Source: Plectrocnemia conspersa
Lineage: Eukaryota; Arthropoda; Insecta; Trichoptera; Polycentropodidae
Assembly (NCBI GenBank): GCA_009617715.1
Contig: VTFK01000073.1
Span: forward strand, 1,178,001 to 1,242,000
Direction of reading: 5' to 3'
DNA length: 64,000 nt
Under the pieces are notes generated by a model, which was not told the DNA's origin, did not search any database, and saw only the letters and a list, made by a program, of their open reading frames with translations. Positions 49,430 to 62,460 of the stretch are shown in pieces; the first letter of the stretch is position 1, and every line of letters begins with the position of its first letter. The translations under genes were made by a program, and so were the position numbers.

Positions 49430-49745
49430 GTCAAATGGGCTAATTTTCGAATCGTTAATGCAGAGGATCACGTAACCACGGTCTTCGGGTAGAATTTCAA
49501 TTGGCCAGCTAGGGGTTGCTATTTTTTTTTTTCTTGCCAGTAGGATCCGAGGGATCGTTGGCGTTTAATTTGATACAAATTAGACCCGCCTTTTTACAAA
49601 ACGTTTGTTTTTCAAATTCAACGCGTTTTACGAGTGTCAGAACAAACGCTTACATTGAATGAATAAAAATAGCAAATAAATTCTTAGACCCATGCTTAAA
49701 ATGTTTAATTGAGTCAACGCCCACTGGTGACCCATTTATTCAGAC
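49430..49745. promoter_or_regulatory. Candidate regulatory island, possible third copy of the duplicated module
   Basis: CGGGTAGAAT...AAT.GG...CCAGCT at 49486-49510 resembles block B of the 9.5 kb island together with its CGGGTAGAAT left flank. GTTGGCGTTTAATT at 49557-49570 resembles the core of block A. If related, the two blocks are in reversed order here, so the match could also be chance. Confidence 0.35.
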
Positions 49746-50379
49746 TTATAGGTTGGAAACGCATATTTTTTACCCGTTACTATAGTTTAAATACAATTAT
49801 ACTTTAAATAACGTTTTGATACTGACACTTAAGTATATTATATTAAAAAAATATAAACTAAGTTAGTTGTTTATGTATAAATTCTTTTAAAAATAAGCTG
49901 CATTTATATACTTTATTTTTGCTTTATTATTAAAGTTAGATAGTTAAATGTTATTTAATGTTAATCAAAGTATATTATTCTAAGAACGTTACACCATTTT
50001 ACATCGCACAACGGACTCTGAGGCAAAAATAAGTATTTAATTTTCTTTTGGGGGAGAAGCCCTTTAGCTATTTTCCTTAATCAGATAGCTTTTAGTTCCG
50101 GCTATGTGACGCTAAAACTTGCAGCAAATTTATTTTTCGGCTCATTTTAATTTCTTGTATTTTTTTATTGAGCGAATCTTTCAGCAGTTTTATTTGGAAT
50201 TTATTTTATTATATTTATATATTTTTCTTGGCATTTCTTCAGATGCTTCTAGATATTATTAATGGGCTTTATACGATAAGTAACTTGAGTGTATCTTAAC
50301 TACTTGTACCTCAATATCTTACAAAACTTTTTTGATAAACTGAGAGTATTTGTTTAAACAGGGATTTTAAAATATAGAT

Positions 50380-51650
50380 ATTAAATCTAAAATGCTGCGA
50401 ACTTAAGTGTCATAGAGGATATGAATAATCGACAGATCGTCAAAGTGAAACGCATTCTTAATAACAAAGATTATTATATATTTGCAGACGTCATATACGT
50501 GTAATGAAAACTTTAACTTGACCTTAAAAGAAATTTTGCGATATTTAGTGATTTTTTTTCTTGACAGAACGTTCCCACCTAGTTCGTAAAAATATTTTGA
50601 TGGTGAATGAGATCAGAAAAAGTGACATTATATGACATTTTCTGACACCAAAGAGCATATGATTGATTGAAGTTCTCCATAAAGGATCTAAATCAGTTTG
50701 TAAAAAAAATAAGTAAACAACAGTGTAAATGCACCTAAATAATTTGCTTACAAAAAAACTTTAATTTGTTATAGCCGTATTAATGAATAACGCAAAGAGC
50801 AGAGAGCTTAAATTTGGACTATTGAAGAACCCCCGAAGGGATGAAATATAATTTTTACATTCAGTCGCCGTATGTAACGAACTGTCTATGATCGTTTAGA
50901 AAATGTTGGAATCATTTAAAAAACCAAGGTACAACAATTTTTTACTTTTTATGAAAAACTTTATCGAAGACATTCTTAAAATCTATATATACGACATATA
51001 CTTCAATTCTAACAAAAATAAGCGACAGTGAAACGGAAGAAACAAATCCCGTACTTTTGGCTTAACAAAGTTTGCCAAAAGTGTCTGAAAGACGTACCTT
51101 TCAAACAAAAATATGGAATAATTCAACAGCAGCTGACAATACTTTGACTGATCTATGGTTCTTAAACAAAATTTCCTATTCCTTAATAAATAAGGTTGAC
51201 TTTTGTGCATTTTATCAAAGATCAGGAAATGATGATGTCTTGAGAAGTATGTCAAAAATGCGTTTTTGAGAAGCAGCGAAAGCCTTCAAAATAAAATCGG
51301 GAACAAAATCAGGCTCAGAGGAACGCCCCTGTCTTTAACTTTTTAGAGCCGTATTGAAAATTTGAGCGCTCAGTTTTCTTTATAGTCAATACTAAAGACT
51401 AAGTACAAAAATAAGCAACTGAGCGATGAATATATTGTTGAAAACAGTCAGAAATATTTTGTGAACCCGTCCAAAGTTTTTCCATCGAAGTATATAACTT
51501 TCGGCGTCGACTGAGCAGCGCATTTGTGTTATTGAATTTTTCAGACGCTTTAGGGTTATTGATAATTTATATTTGGATAATAATTGCGATGATAAGATAT
51601 CATCAAACATTTACCACACGCTCTTAATGACTGAAATTCCTCAAGATCCT
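50380..51650. other. Unidentified segment with many interrupted open stretches
   Basis: More complex than the AT spacers but without CpG-rich words. Frames of 65 (+, 51072-51269), 90 (-, 50983-51255) and 72 (-, 51392-51610) codons alternate, with coding-like patches on the plus strand in shifting frames. No RT, integrase, DDE or hAT motif was recognised. Could be a worn transposon or processed pseudogene of unknown kind. Confidence 0.3.
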
Positions 51651-51819
51651 AATACTTTTTGTGAGATTATTTTTATATGTATTACAATTATAGAACAAAA
51701 TTGGTTGGATCATACCTTTTTCTTCTTAAAGTAATTTAAAGTCATTGATATATATATTTATTTTTACCGGCTTATAAATACATATATAAATTTCACCTTT
51801 CATATAATACTTTACAGCG

Positions 51820-52370
51820 AACTCCTCCCTACTACAATCGCCTTACACGCATTATTTATGTATAGCTTAATCACCCTATATTTAAAAAGCGTCACAAGGA
51901 AGCCATGAATCAAAATGATAATAAAAAGCGACCTCAATAAGAGTTGGCGTTAAAAATAAAATTATAAAAATTACGCCCCAGTTATCGCGCCCTCATTCAT
52001 GCCTCACAGCATTAAGCCCAGCGTAGAAAAATCAGTCGATAATTTAAAAGTGAGTCACGTAAGCGAGCCACATCTGATAACTGTTGGTTTTGTAGCAGCT
52101 GCAAAAAGTCGTACGAAGAAATCCAATAACGAAGTGGCAAGATTAATTGTTACACATTAAGTAGGCCCCCGAAATCCAATAAGCTCCGATGACCGCGTTT
52201 CCTACTTACTTACTACCACTGACGCTGCCCTGCTCAGTCTCTAATTAGACGAGGGATGACACCGGGAATATTAACAAGTCACGACTGGAATTAATACCGC
52301 AAGTATCAATCACCGACAGGGCGCGTGCACGTAGTATATACAGGATAGATGCAAAGTTTATGATTGTGTC
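51820..52370. promoter_or_regulatory. GC-richer island, candidate enhancer
   Basis: Complex throughout 51960-52345. GAAATCCAATAA occurs twice about 45 bp apart (near 52119 and 52170). Contains TGAGTCACGT (AP-1-like core) at 52053. No frame of note. Confidence 0.45.
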
Positions 52371-55230
52371 AAATGAACGATAGCCTGTGATAGACCGAAA
52401 TCACCTACACGAAGATTAATAAAACAGATCGATACTATTACATAATAAAATTACATAACTAATTAAATGCTTACTTATTAAAGGCCTGTCAATTGCTAAT
52501 TTACATAATACAAACGTATTTTCCAGAAAATCTTAAAAACAATAAGTCTCGATTCCCGGGAAAAATTTAAAAAAATATTATTTTTAAATATTGTTATTAA
52601 TACGATAATATATTTTTTGTATTTATTAAAAAAAAATGTTAGACCTCCGATATAATATTAAAATAAATTTGCAAAATTATTTAAGTTAATTTTATATTTT
52701 AGGAAATAAAATTACAAGAAATCAGGAATGAAATATTAGTGAAAAATTAGTTATTTTACTATTTGTCTTACACATGATTTGCAAAATTTAAATTCTACCG
52801 ATTTCATCAATTGAGCCATTCTTCTATTGACAATTAAAGGGAGTAACTAATGCTATTTAATTATAAAAAACCTGGTTCAATTTGTTATTTAGCATGTAAA
52901 AAATAGGTTTCTTTGTTATAAACAGCACACCACCGTGGAAAACTTTTTAATAGCCTAAGTTACAAAGTATGCGCCATAACCCAGAAAGGATTAAAAATAT
53001 CCGACGCCTTGAGGAAATATAACGTGTTATTTCATTCGTTTTCTTCCTCAAACGGGCGTTGCTAATCTGTTTTTCAGGCAACGGTACTTTGTTTCAAAAA
53101 AACTTGCCACTCCTTGTAATTGAATAAATAAGCAATAAAAATCACCAAATTTTTATTTTTATTAAATTACATAAATTTCATATAATCCTTATAATTTTTG
53201 CTGACCGAAACAATTTATGAATTGCTCGAAACGCTTGTCGTTTTACATTTCAGCATTATATTAGTAATGCAGAAAAAGTTAATACTAATAAAAAAAATAC
53301 TTTTCGATTATTCTATCACATCACTCATCGCGCGGCATGCAATCCTAATATACGCGGTACACCAGCGTCATTTTTTAATTTCTATCGTCTTGGATAGATC
53401 AAAATTAGTGATTATCATATAATTTAATTTCAATAGAAATGTTTCTTTATCTTACGGATAAATATCATAATAAATAGTATAAAGAAAATTAATCTAGCGC
53501 ATACATCGTAACAAGCATTTTTTAATATGTAATATTAGTTTGAAATCAATAAAATAGATCACTGATTAACAGACTTTGAGTTGTTGATCATGTTTATCCC
53601 ATTGTGACGCATTGCGTAAACGCAAAAAAAGTTTACATTAATTTAATTCTGTAGTTATTTTTAACAGAAAATAATATTTGAGTTGAAATAAAAATTTAGG
53701 AATCTTTCAGTTATTAAAAAAAACAAATTTAACAAATCAAATTGATTTCAATACAAACAACAAAGATTTTTCTATTCTTGTTTTTGAAGTGCTCAAAAAT
53801 GCTAAAATGATTTTCTTGATATGCTTTCGTTTTTTTTTCAAAGTCTTGTCTTTTGCCATGCACTTTTACTTAAACAAAATTTTATAATACAAACGTTGAT
53901 TTGGATATGACTGATGTATTATTAGCTAATATGTATTTTAATTATACTTAGGTCAAAGACCAATAGAAAGTGGTTATAACAAACAAATAGCCAAAATAAA
54001 TAAAATGTCTATATAGATATACAGCTAACATAAACAAACGACAAACAAAAAAAATGTTGTATAAAATTTACTTAAGGTTTATACAATAAAATTGGGTTTT
54101 AAATAATGACGTGAAAATAGACGATATATTCATGAATATCTGCGTTAGAAATGCTAGGGCTTATCAAAAGTCTAGACACCCTGTCCATGGATACATAAGT
54201 GTCAATGATTATCGTATAAACGAGACAGATACTAATATACAGTTGCGAAAAACGATTAAAAAAATACTTAGCATACAAATATAAACATATATTGTAATAA
54301 TATTCTTATTTTTATCATAGTCTTACATATGAATATTTTACGAATCGTTGTAAACATTATAAAAAACAATTTTAATTATATTTTATACCCACTAAATACA
54401 TGTTCATGAAGAATTAATACAACGTAAAATTGAGTACCGATAATAAAAGAAATACCGAAATAGAATTTATTTGTACATAAATAAAATAGTAATTTTATAA
54501 AATTTATAATAATCATGTATTGCAACTGCAGCATTTCTTTTGCAAAACCTATAAAGGAAATAAATAACGCTTATTCTTTGCTATAAAATACTCAACACAA
54601 TGCACTGATTTTAAATAATCACTATAGCTGTATTATCGACACTATACAATGCTCAAAAGATTACTGGTTTAATGTATAAAAACATTGCAACTATAATAAA
54701 ATGTTGCTTTAATGGGTTGTGTCTACTCACGTAGGAACTACACGTTATTTTGATAATAAAATATTTTTTATCGTTATACCCTTTTTGCTTAAATCCCACG
54801 TACAATAACGTAGAAAATGATTGTAATATTATTTATAAGTACCTACTAGAGATTCTGTACATAGAATTCTTGATCGACAATTACCTGGAAATCACAAAAA
54901 AAATCTAGCTTGAATTCTGTGAAATATTTTTAAATAGTCTCTTAAGATTCAAAATTTAATCAAGAATTTTATTGTACATTTCATAATAAAATATACATTT
55001 AAAAAGCGAATGTAAAATAAGATAATATTATTTTTCCAAGAAGTATTTTAATAATATCCATAAAAATATATTATTTAGTCGAATTAAAATCTTAAATAAT
55101 ATATGAAATATAAATCTGTTTTAGAGACATATACACATGATTTTAATTACTTTTATCAAAAAACTAATAAGTGTAGGATTAATCTCGTTAATTAACGTGA
55201 TTAACACATATTGGTATCGCTAAAGATATG
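52370..55230. other. AT-rich spacer with a small island at 52915-53110
   Basis: The small patch (GTATGCGCCATAACCC, ATATCCGACGCCTTGAGG) may be regulatory. A short repeat copy lies at 53559-53620. CGTTAATTAACG is a 12-bp perfect palindrome at 55186-55197. Otherwise AT-rich; the 74-codon frame at 53198-53422 is not recognisable. Confidence 0.45.
53559..53620 (+). repeat. Short dispersed repeat (family 2), partial copy
   Basis: TCACTGATTAACAGACTTTG (53559-53578) matches 60487-60506 at 19 of 20. TTGTGACGCATT (53602-53613) matches TTGTAACGCATT at 60543-60554. Confidence 0.5.
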
Positions 55231-55640
55231 ATCCTAAAGTTGCATCAAGCTTTAGTCCGAGGTTTTGCTCGACATATCTCCCTTACATAAAAGAGGAGCA
55301 AAAAAAAGAAAAAGGGAAGCAACCCGTTATTTTATATGACTATGCGGGGGGAATTTATGCGGCAAGAACGCATTACCCGACCCGCAAAATGAATAGCCTT
55401 TTTCGGGGCAATATACAAAATTAATGCCCCTAAACATTGGCAGAGAGGCACAACTCGGAACGAATCGCACTCGATTATTTCAGGCTGGCCTCCACAAGGA
55501 CTCACTACAAACTATTGTGCTTTCACTATATGGATAGAGGACCGAATATTGGTGCTAATTGTGGCTGCTGTCATGACATTTCAATACAGATGCCATGACA
55601 ATCGTGACATCCTAACAGGCATCTCATTATGGGTAGCTAT
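55230..55640. promoter_or_regulatory. GC-richer island, candidate enhancer
   Basis: Complex for about 400 bp. Contains GCATTACCCGACCCGC, and a TGTCATGACA palindrome near 55569 followed 25 bp on by a second CATGACA. No frame. Confidence 0.45.
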
Positions 55641-57100
55641 TAATTAATATGCAAGATGATCCATAAATGTATAATGGGTAACAGATTAATATATTTACAT
55701 TAAATAATAAAATATAAGCGTATATATGCATTTAATAAAAATATAAATATAAAACCGAAAAAGATGGATTTTTAAAAGTTAGAAAAAACAAATTGTTTTC
55801 CAATTTTTTGCCCGGCAGCTACAAGATAATACAATGTGTCATATTCCGAATTGTAATTATGGATCCCTTGTTTTGAAAACTAGTATTCCTAATTCAAGAA
55901 CTAAATATAATCTCAACGATATTTATTAGTCAGTAGCACCCAATTATTGATCCCTACAAATAATTATTTAAAGATTGATTTAAAGGAGTGAACGACACGG
56001 CTTTCACGTTCACTGGAATAACACCATCATACAGCATGAGTTGACAACTAGTTACTGTGATATTACACATACATATATTATTTTTTTATTTATTTTGTGT
56101 AAAATGTGCCATAATATTTATTTCTATTTTTATATTATTTTTATATCGACGAGTCACTTGATATATCTAAAGGTGCTGTGTTGATAGAGTTTCTTAAATA
56201 TATATATATTGACAAATTTCATGAGAAAATTTTAAATGTTTGGAATTTACCAAAAAAGCTCAACTAGCTCAGAAATATTTCGAGTACTAAACAAATATTT
56301 TATAAAACACAGTTTAGATTGGACATGGGTTATTGATCTTTGCACAAACGATGCCTCCAGCAATGACAGGAATAATTTTTAAACTAACCCTTATTAATAC
56401 AGGCCAACCACATATCATTTAACTATTTTAACAATTAATATTTTTTGGATATTCATAAAAGCTTATTTATATTCAAGATTCTAAAAAAGTAAGTTTTGAA
56501 AATGAATGGAAAAAACCTTATTGAGAAACGTAAAATTCTTTTAATTTTATGTTGAAAATACGGAGTACCTTTGTTACATCAAAATAGTAAGATTAGTAAT
56601 GACTTATTAGTTCAGCGTTTTCAAAAACAAATATCTGCATTGATGAAAAGCCAGGGACATTTAAATTGCGTTCTTTATGTTATAGAAAATACATATAGAA
56701 ATTTGTGGCAGCAAAATAAGATCACATTATATTTAATCAAAATCAATGTAGCTTGTAAGTCAAATTTAAAAAAATCTTCGAATAACGTTTTTTTGATCTT
56801 TGCTTTAGTCAAATTTAAATCTTGTTTTTTAAATAATCTATAGAGATTTTTTCTAATTTGTAATATAAAAAAATGTAAAGTAGAAACAGTTTTTATTGAC
56901 AATTTTCTCTACGATTCAGTTATAAATACAAAGTTTTAAATTTTTTTATAACCCAACATTCTATAATCAATCAAAGTAGATCGATCCGTTGTGTTCTTTT
57001 GACTATTCTCATCCAAAATAACAAAGCAATACTTAGAGGTCTCATAATATTTTTTTTAATTATATTACTATATAAATACAACTTACTTTTTCATTTATCA
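55640..57100. other. AT-rich spacer
   Basis: Includes overlapping unrecognised frames of 90 (+) and 75 (-) codons at 56571-56902. No transposon motif found, although the Tigger remnant begins just downstream. Confidence 0.45.
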
Positions 57101-57103
57101 AAA

Positions 57104-57936
57104 TACACCCATCCACTGATTTACGCGGTAGATACGTTTTTCTAAACACCGCGTAAAAAAGACAAGGAACTCATACAAAATTCTAATATAGGTTCCATTG
57201 TATAAAAAACCGCGTAAATGAAGATGCGTTCCGAAAAATCAGCGCAGTTATATAAAAAATATTTACTTAAAATTATATTTTTTAAATTATAGTAGGTTTA
57301 TGTAACACATCGTGAGTATTTTTAACATAATATTTTTTTATAAAACAACACAACATTATTACTTTAAAACTTGGAATAAAACTAAAATTTATTTCATCAA
57401 AATTTTCGCTGATATCTTCTTATATTCTAACCATTTTCTTTATAACTGGTTTGAAATCGCTTTCATCATTATTAAAAGAATTGGTCAGTTTTTTCAAAAT
57501 TCCGCAATACTTGATTGATTTTTATTTTTCGTATTTTTTTTTTATATTTTTCATACCGTGCACAAGTATTTCGCAGGTCTCTTTGGAATTTGAGAGCATG
57601 TTCTATTTTGGATCAATTTTTAACAAAAAATTTTCTGGGCTGGAGAGCTTCGTCTATTTTTTTTCAATAAATAATGATAGTTTGACAAATCCACTGAGGG
57701 ATTTGATTTTACTTTTATGATCTGATTCAGATATTAAAATATGCTGAATTAATTCATTTGCAATTATTACCTCAACAATAGACAATTATAAATATTTTAG
57801 TCTTCAAGCCCTTCTCCTCCCAATAGTTTCGCTAAATTAATAATTTGAGAAAATTCATTATTTCTGGATTTAACGATAATATCTTTTGCAATCACTTCTG
57901 GCCATATCCAAAAATATTATATTTTTAAAAATACAT
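57104..57936 (-). mobile_element. pogo/Tigger-type transposon remnant, C-terminal half with one end
   Basis: Minus-strand fragments match the C-terminus of Tigger transposases: WPEVIAKDII at about 57905-57875 (family LWPExV), SQIINLAKLLGGEGLED ending near 57800 (family IVxLAKxLGGEGFxDM), then after a gap FVKIDPK.NMLSNSKETCE and MKNIKKKYEKQKSIKYCGIL (family IDPNxExSxxFxR... YxxIYEEKKKxxKQTTIxxFF). Beyond the coding end, 57117-57240 is a terminal region with TTTACGCGGT (57118-57127) and its complement at 57163, and a further CCGCGTAAA at 57214, as in insect Tigger ends. The catalytic core and the other terminal repeat were not found. Plus-strand frames here (57312-57518 and 57451-57720) are shadows. 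Dead copy. Confidence 0.78.
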
Positions 57937-57939
57937 TAA

Positions 57940-58560
57940 TGTAATATTCTTTGAATATAATACAAAACACAAATAGCTTGCTTACAAAATTGCAATAATA
58001 TTTTTAAATTACTAAAATTATACAATGTCCTTTTCAATCGCAAGTTACATTAATAATACAACTTATTTGTTAAATATATTGCAATGGTTGGATTTTCACA
58101 AAGTTTTTTTAATTCTATTTTCTTACAGAATGTTTAAAAACTTTCTTAAAACGTACAATAATTTTTGTCCTTGAAATTAAACATACATATACAGCTATAC
58201 TCTTCTATTAGATATATAAAATCGTTACAGTATTAAGTACACCAAATGCTTTTAAATTTAGAATTTCACTAGATAAATGGTATTAACGGCAGATTAAATT
58301 TAATAGCAACGAAATATGGTAATTAAAGTGGCGCAACGATCGCACACGTGTTTACCCATTTGAGAGGTAGATCGATGATGGCAATATAAAAATATATATA
58401 CCTAAGATTAGTCAGTGGTTAACACATGAACGCTTTTCTGTATTATAATTTATTCGTTTAAAAAAATATTATAGGATTTTTATTTACATTTTAAACTATT
58501 ATTCTAAATTCGAGTCAATCGAGCAAAAGAGCTATCTTCAAGTAAAAGAATTTTTTACTT
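57940..58560. other. AT-rich spacer
   Basis: May contain more decayed Tigger sequence (upstream of its WPE motif), but nothing could be aligned with confidence. Confidence 0.4.
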
Positions 58561-58830
58561 ATTCCACCCGATCGTGCGCATCTAACCTTAATCCGTCTTT
58601 AAAATTTTCCTCCCGCAGGATTTTAATATTAGACTTTCAAGCTTAATTAAGCATTACCATTACCGCCGATGTAAACTAGGTACATTTTCCCAAAACCTCG
58701 ACGGCGCAGTTAGGCACCTCCATGTGATATATGCTGGTTTCGTGTTTCCTTCAATTCGCACGCTTTGTATTCATTCCGTGCGACCTTTTTGTCTTTCAAC
58801 AATTGAGTCACACATCCCTCTGGTGGGAAC
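58560..58830. promoter_or_regulatory. Candidate regulatory island
   Basis: Complex sequence (CCACCCGATCGTGCGC, CCTCGACGGCGCAGTTAGGC) with AT-rich flanks. No coding frame. Confidence 0.4.
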
Positions 58831-60480
58831 TTTGAATATTTAAAACATCAAAGTAGAAGAAGTACGAGGAAAAGGACACAACAGAATTTAGCTATTTATA
58901 TTTATAATGTCAGGAGAATTTATGATACATGGATTGCATAAAAAATTGTCTTCAAAACAATGCCTAATTCAATTACAATTTAATTTTTAAAATGTAAAAC
59001 CTATATATAATAAAAGCTTATTTAATATACTATTTATATATAATATATCAATAGTGAATTCATAACTCTCTGCAATTTTTAAAATAGCTTTCCATTTAAA
59101 TTCACTTACAAATTTGAAAAATATCTTAAATAAAACTTACTGGTTTGAAAGTTATGCAACGGTAAAAATCTTAGTATTCGAAATACAAGACTCAGAGCTC
59201 TCAGAAAATATAATCCTGCTTTTGTTGAAATAACTTAATGCCGCTTTTCAGTGGTTCAAGTAATAATGTCGTATTTATTTTAAAATGTTGGCATGTTATT
59301 TACAAAGCCTTCTATTATTAGTATATCAAATATTATCTGGTTTCAATATTATATCTTTTTAGTTAGGATAAAATATTATACTGTTGTACCTATGTATATA
59401 ATAATAACTGATGAAGTATTAATTTTAATAATTAATGAAAATAATAATTGTTTACTTTTAAAATTTATAATTGTACAAACTAATTCTGTATGTCACAGAT
59501 AGTGTTGCGTATACTTATATATAATATTGTCAACTTGAAGAAGTATCTCATTTTCACAGTTTTGCAGATTTATTGTCTAATTTTTTACGATGTTTTATGA
59601 TTATATTCTTAATGCAAATATGTATAGCTAAATCGTAAAAGTAAAGTGGCATTAAAAGTGTTGTTCGAATTTACACTATATATTATATATGAATATCTTG
59701 AGCAATTACATATTTCTTAAGCGTTGGATAATATACATTATTATGATACTATTTCCTTAAATAAAATTACAACTAGATTATATTAGTTAAATATTGAACT
59801 TTCACAATTTTATCCTAGTCATTAATCACAAGATTCTTTATAGTAAAATTGAATAATACTTAAGACTAAGCTTAGCTTTAAGAATGTTTACTTGCGCTCG
59901 CTTTATTATCGCGGCCATCAAAAGCAGATTTTATGTTTTATGAAAGAACGTGGAAAAAATTAAAATTAACAATTTCAAGACCCACTCAAAGGGATTCAGA
60001 AAACGACAGGCGAACACACAAAGAGAACAATTTGCAACGCCATGCCAAGGGACCAAGTCACATTTAATAAATAAATACGCGTACATGCTTTATACGTGTG
60101 GGTAAATGTATACAGAGTGTTAACAATAAATATCTGAGAAATTCATAGACAAGAAAAAATCTAAGTAGTATTGGGTATTTAATACTTTATTATATTAACA
60201 TTTACTGAGATTCCCTAATTTCTAAAAAAGCAATAAGTGCAATAAAATATAATATTAGCTAAAAACAACAAACCGATATTTGATCCAAAATACTGTTGTT
60301 TAATTTAGTTTACTATCCATTTTTTTTTAATAGTAGTATTCAGCACAATACTCAAAGTGGAGAGATGTATTATAATTTTATTGCGATCTAATGCCTATTT
60401 AACAGTTAATTAAAGATAAATTCATATGAACATATATCATAATATAATAAATGCTATATGAAAATGTATGTATAATAAAC
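58830..60480. other. AT-rich spacer with a small complex patch at 59880-60070
   Basis: The patch includes 59911-59932, similar to 18421-18442. The 69-codon frame at 59293-59502 is AT noise. Confidence 0.45.
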
Positions 60481-60486
60481 TATTGG

Positions 60487-60590
60487 TCACTGATGAACAG
60501 ACTTTGGTTTCAATCTGGTCTCTCACTACTTGTTTGTAGGTGTTGTAACGCATTAGGCTAGCGCCTGACATGTTGAAATGTAAGATCGAT
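60487..60590 (+). repeat. Short dispersed repeat (family 2), fullest copy
   Basis: Contains all blocks seen in the partial copies: TCACTGATGAACAGACTTTG (60487-60506), GTAGGTGTTGTAACGCATT (60536-60554) and CTAGCGCCTGACATGTTG (60558-60575). GGTTTCAATCTGG after the first block is a weak B-box-like match. Probably a SINE or MITE fragment. Confidence 0.5.
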
Positions 60591-61610
60591 AACAAGCAAA
60601 TTTTATGAGTTTATTTTGTATAATGTATTCTTTAATATAATAACCCATTTGTATGTATCTATCTATGTACGAAAATCTCAAATGAATAACATTGAAAAGT
60701 CAACAACAAAAAATCATAATTTTGCCCCATTTTAAAATATTATATACATATATTTCTTACCCCTAATTTATCATATTTTTTAATATACGTCAGCGAAGTG
60801 CGTTTTTTTCGGCAAAGAAAAAACAAATACGGTCGCACGTTGATGGATGGTGTTACTTGAAAAAGTTGCGTTCATAAGGTAAATATAATATTATATTATG
60901 AATGACCCTTTTGCCACCTCAAGCATTTAGATCGAATTAACTTTTATTATTATATAAACCGGACAAATTAATATATTCATAAGATTTATGATGTTTTTTA
61001 TTATATTTATCTGTGTAAAAACACAAATAAAATTATTTATTTACGCACGCAAAGCTCAGACGCAAAAGTAATCAAAGCTTAGATCTATTTTAAAGCACTA
61101 GTCTTTCACACACATATTCTACCCTAGATTTCTGGATTTAAACAGTAAATACTAGAAATGTTTGAGCACATTCTCAGCTCAAGAAGCAGCACGTACAAAT
61201 AAAATAAAGTATCATGTTACGCTTCCACTCAAACAACATAAGTTGTAATATAAACAAATAGCAACAAAAAACATGTAAATATTGTATTGTTACAACGTGA
61301 CAGATTAAACGAACGTAAAAATTGCTATATACAGTATTAACTAAGATCAAATTGTTTACCATGGTTTACATTACTGGTGTAATTATGTGAGCAATATCGA
61401 CGGAAATATTTTATTGCTTACTAATAAATCAAATATTTCGATTTATTTATATGAATAAATTTTAGCAAGAGTTTTGAGACTAAAATCCGTTGTACAAATT
61501 TGAAATGTAGCTTAATTTAAAGATGCTGAGAGTTAAAAAAAATACTTTTACGTTACACTATTATAATTAATATTTCATATACACTCTTACTAAATAAGCT
61601 TGTATTAATA
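60590..61610. other. AT-rich spacer
   Basis: A modest complex patch at 60790-60870, then AT-rich. The 62-codon frame (61174-61362) is not recognisable. Confidence 0.45.
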
Positions 61611-61616
61611 ATCTAT

Positions 61617-62460
61617 TAATGTTCCTTAAAATTTAATTTTTTATCTACAATTACTCCTAAATATTAGTTATCTATAACTATTTTTATATTATTATCTAAC
61701 ATATTTTTATAATCAATAAACATACATATAGTTTAATTCTTATTAAGTACATTATTTTATAACCATATTTCTATCATACTTAATTTATTTTTTTAAATAT
61801 CAACAACTTCTTTAATATAATCATTGTTGCAATACATTAATGTGGCATTCACAAACAGATGTATTTTACACTTTTTTACATTATTAACAATAACAATGGC
61901 CACAATTTAAAACACTGTGGTACACCGCAAGATATTAATTTATTACTAATTTAATTTAGTACTAATTTATCCTAAAACTATTTCACTTATACTGATATTA
62001 TCTAATTTCTTAAACATTATTATTCTGTCTATTGTTTTGAAAGCTCTCTTGTAATCCAAGAAAACTGTTCCAATGATTTTTTTGTATCCTTGGTCAACAA
62101 CCAATTATTTATTACTACTTGTAATGCAATCTCAGCGGAATGATTTAATCCGGTTGTTGTTCACATAGAATGTTTTGAGAAATAATAAAATCCTTTAATT
62201 GTTTGACTTTTTCAATACAAAACAAGACGTTAATTTGTCTCATTTCCTTGACCTTTACTACGTTTTATTTTAGCTATAGATAAAATAGTAGAAATTTTAA
62301 AATTTTAGTTATTTATTCTTTGGAGAGTGCTTTATTTACTAAATAATTTAATGTAGTTCCTAATATTTCCTAAGCTTTATTATTTATATTTACATCTAAT
62401 TCATTAGTACTGGTTCCTGTTTTTAGCTTATGTATTATGTTATGAATTTCTTCTAATTAT
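61617..62460 (-). pseudogene. LINE reverse transcriptase remnant, active site destroyed
   Basis: Reading the minus strand from 62460 downward: EEIHNIIHKLKTG, EKVKQLKDFIISQNILCEQQ, GLNHSAEIALQVVINNWL (family SGFRxxHSxExALxxVxxxW), GTVFLDYKRAFKTIDR at 62060-62024 (RT motif A, family VFLDLxKAFDTVDH), LISCGVPQCFKLWPLLL (family GVPQGSxLGPLLF), then IHLFVNATLMY at 61832-61863, where the family has FADDTxLY. Finally NNIKIVIDN and YLGVIVDKKLNFKEH at the low end. All seven RT blocks are in order over about 840 bp, with several stops and frame changes. The FADD aspartates have become VNA, so the copy has been dead for some time. It differs from the 6.4-7.0 kb Jockey-like copy. No endonuclease, 3' end or tail was recognised. 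Confidence 0.85.
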
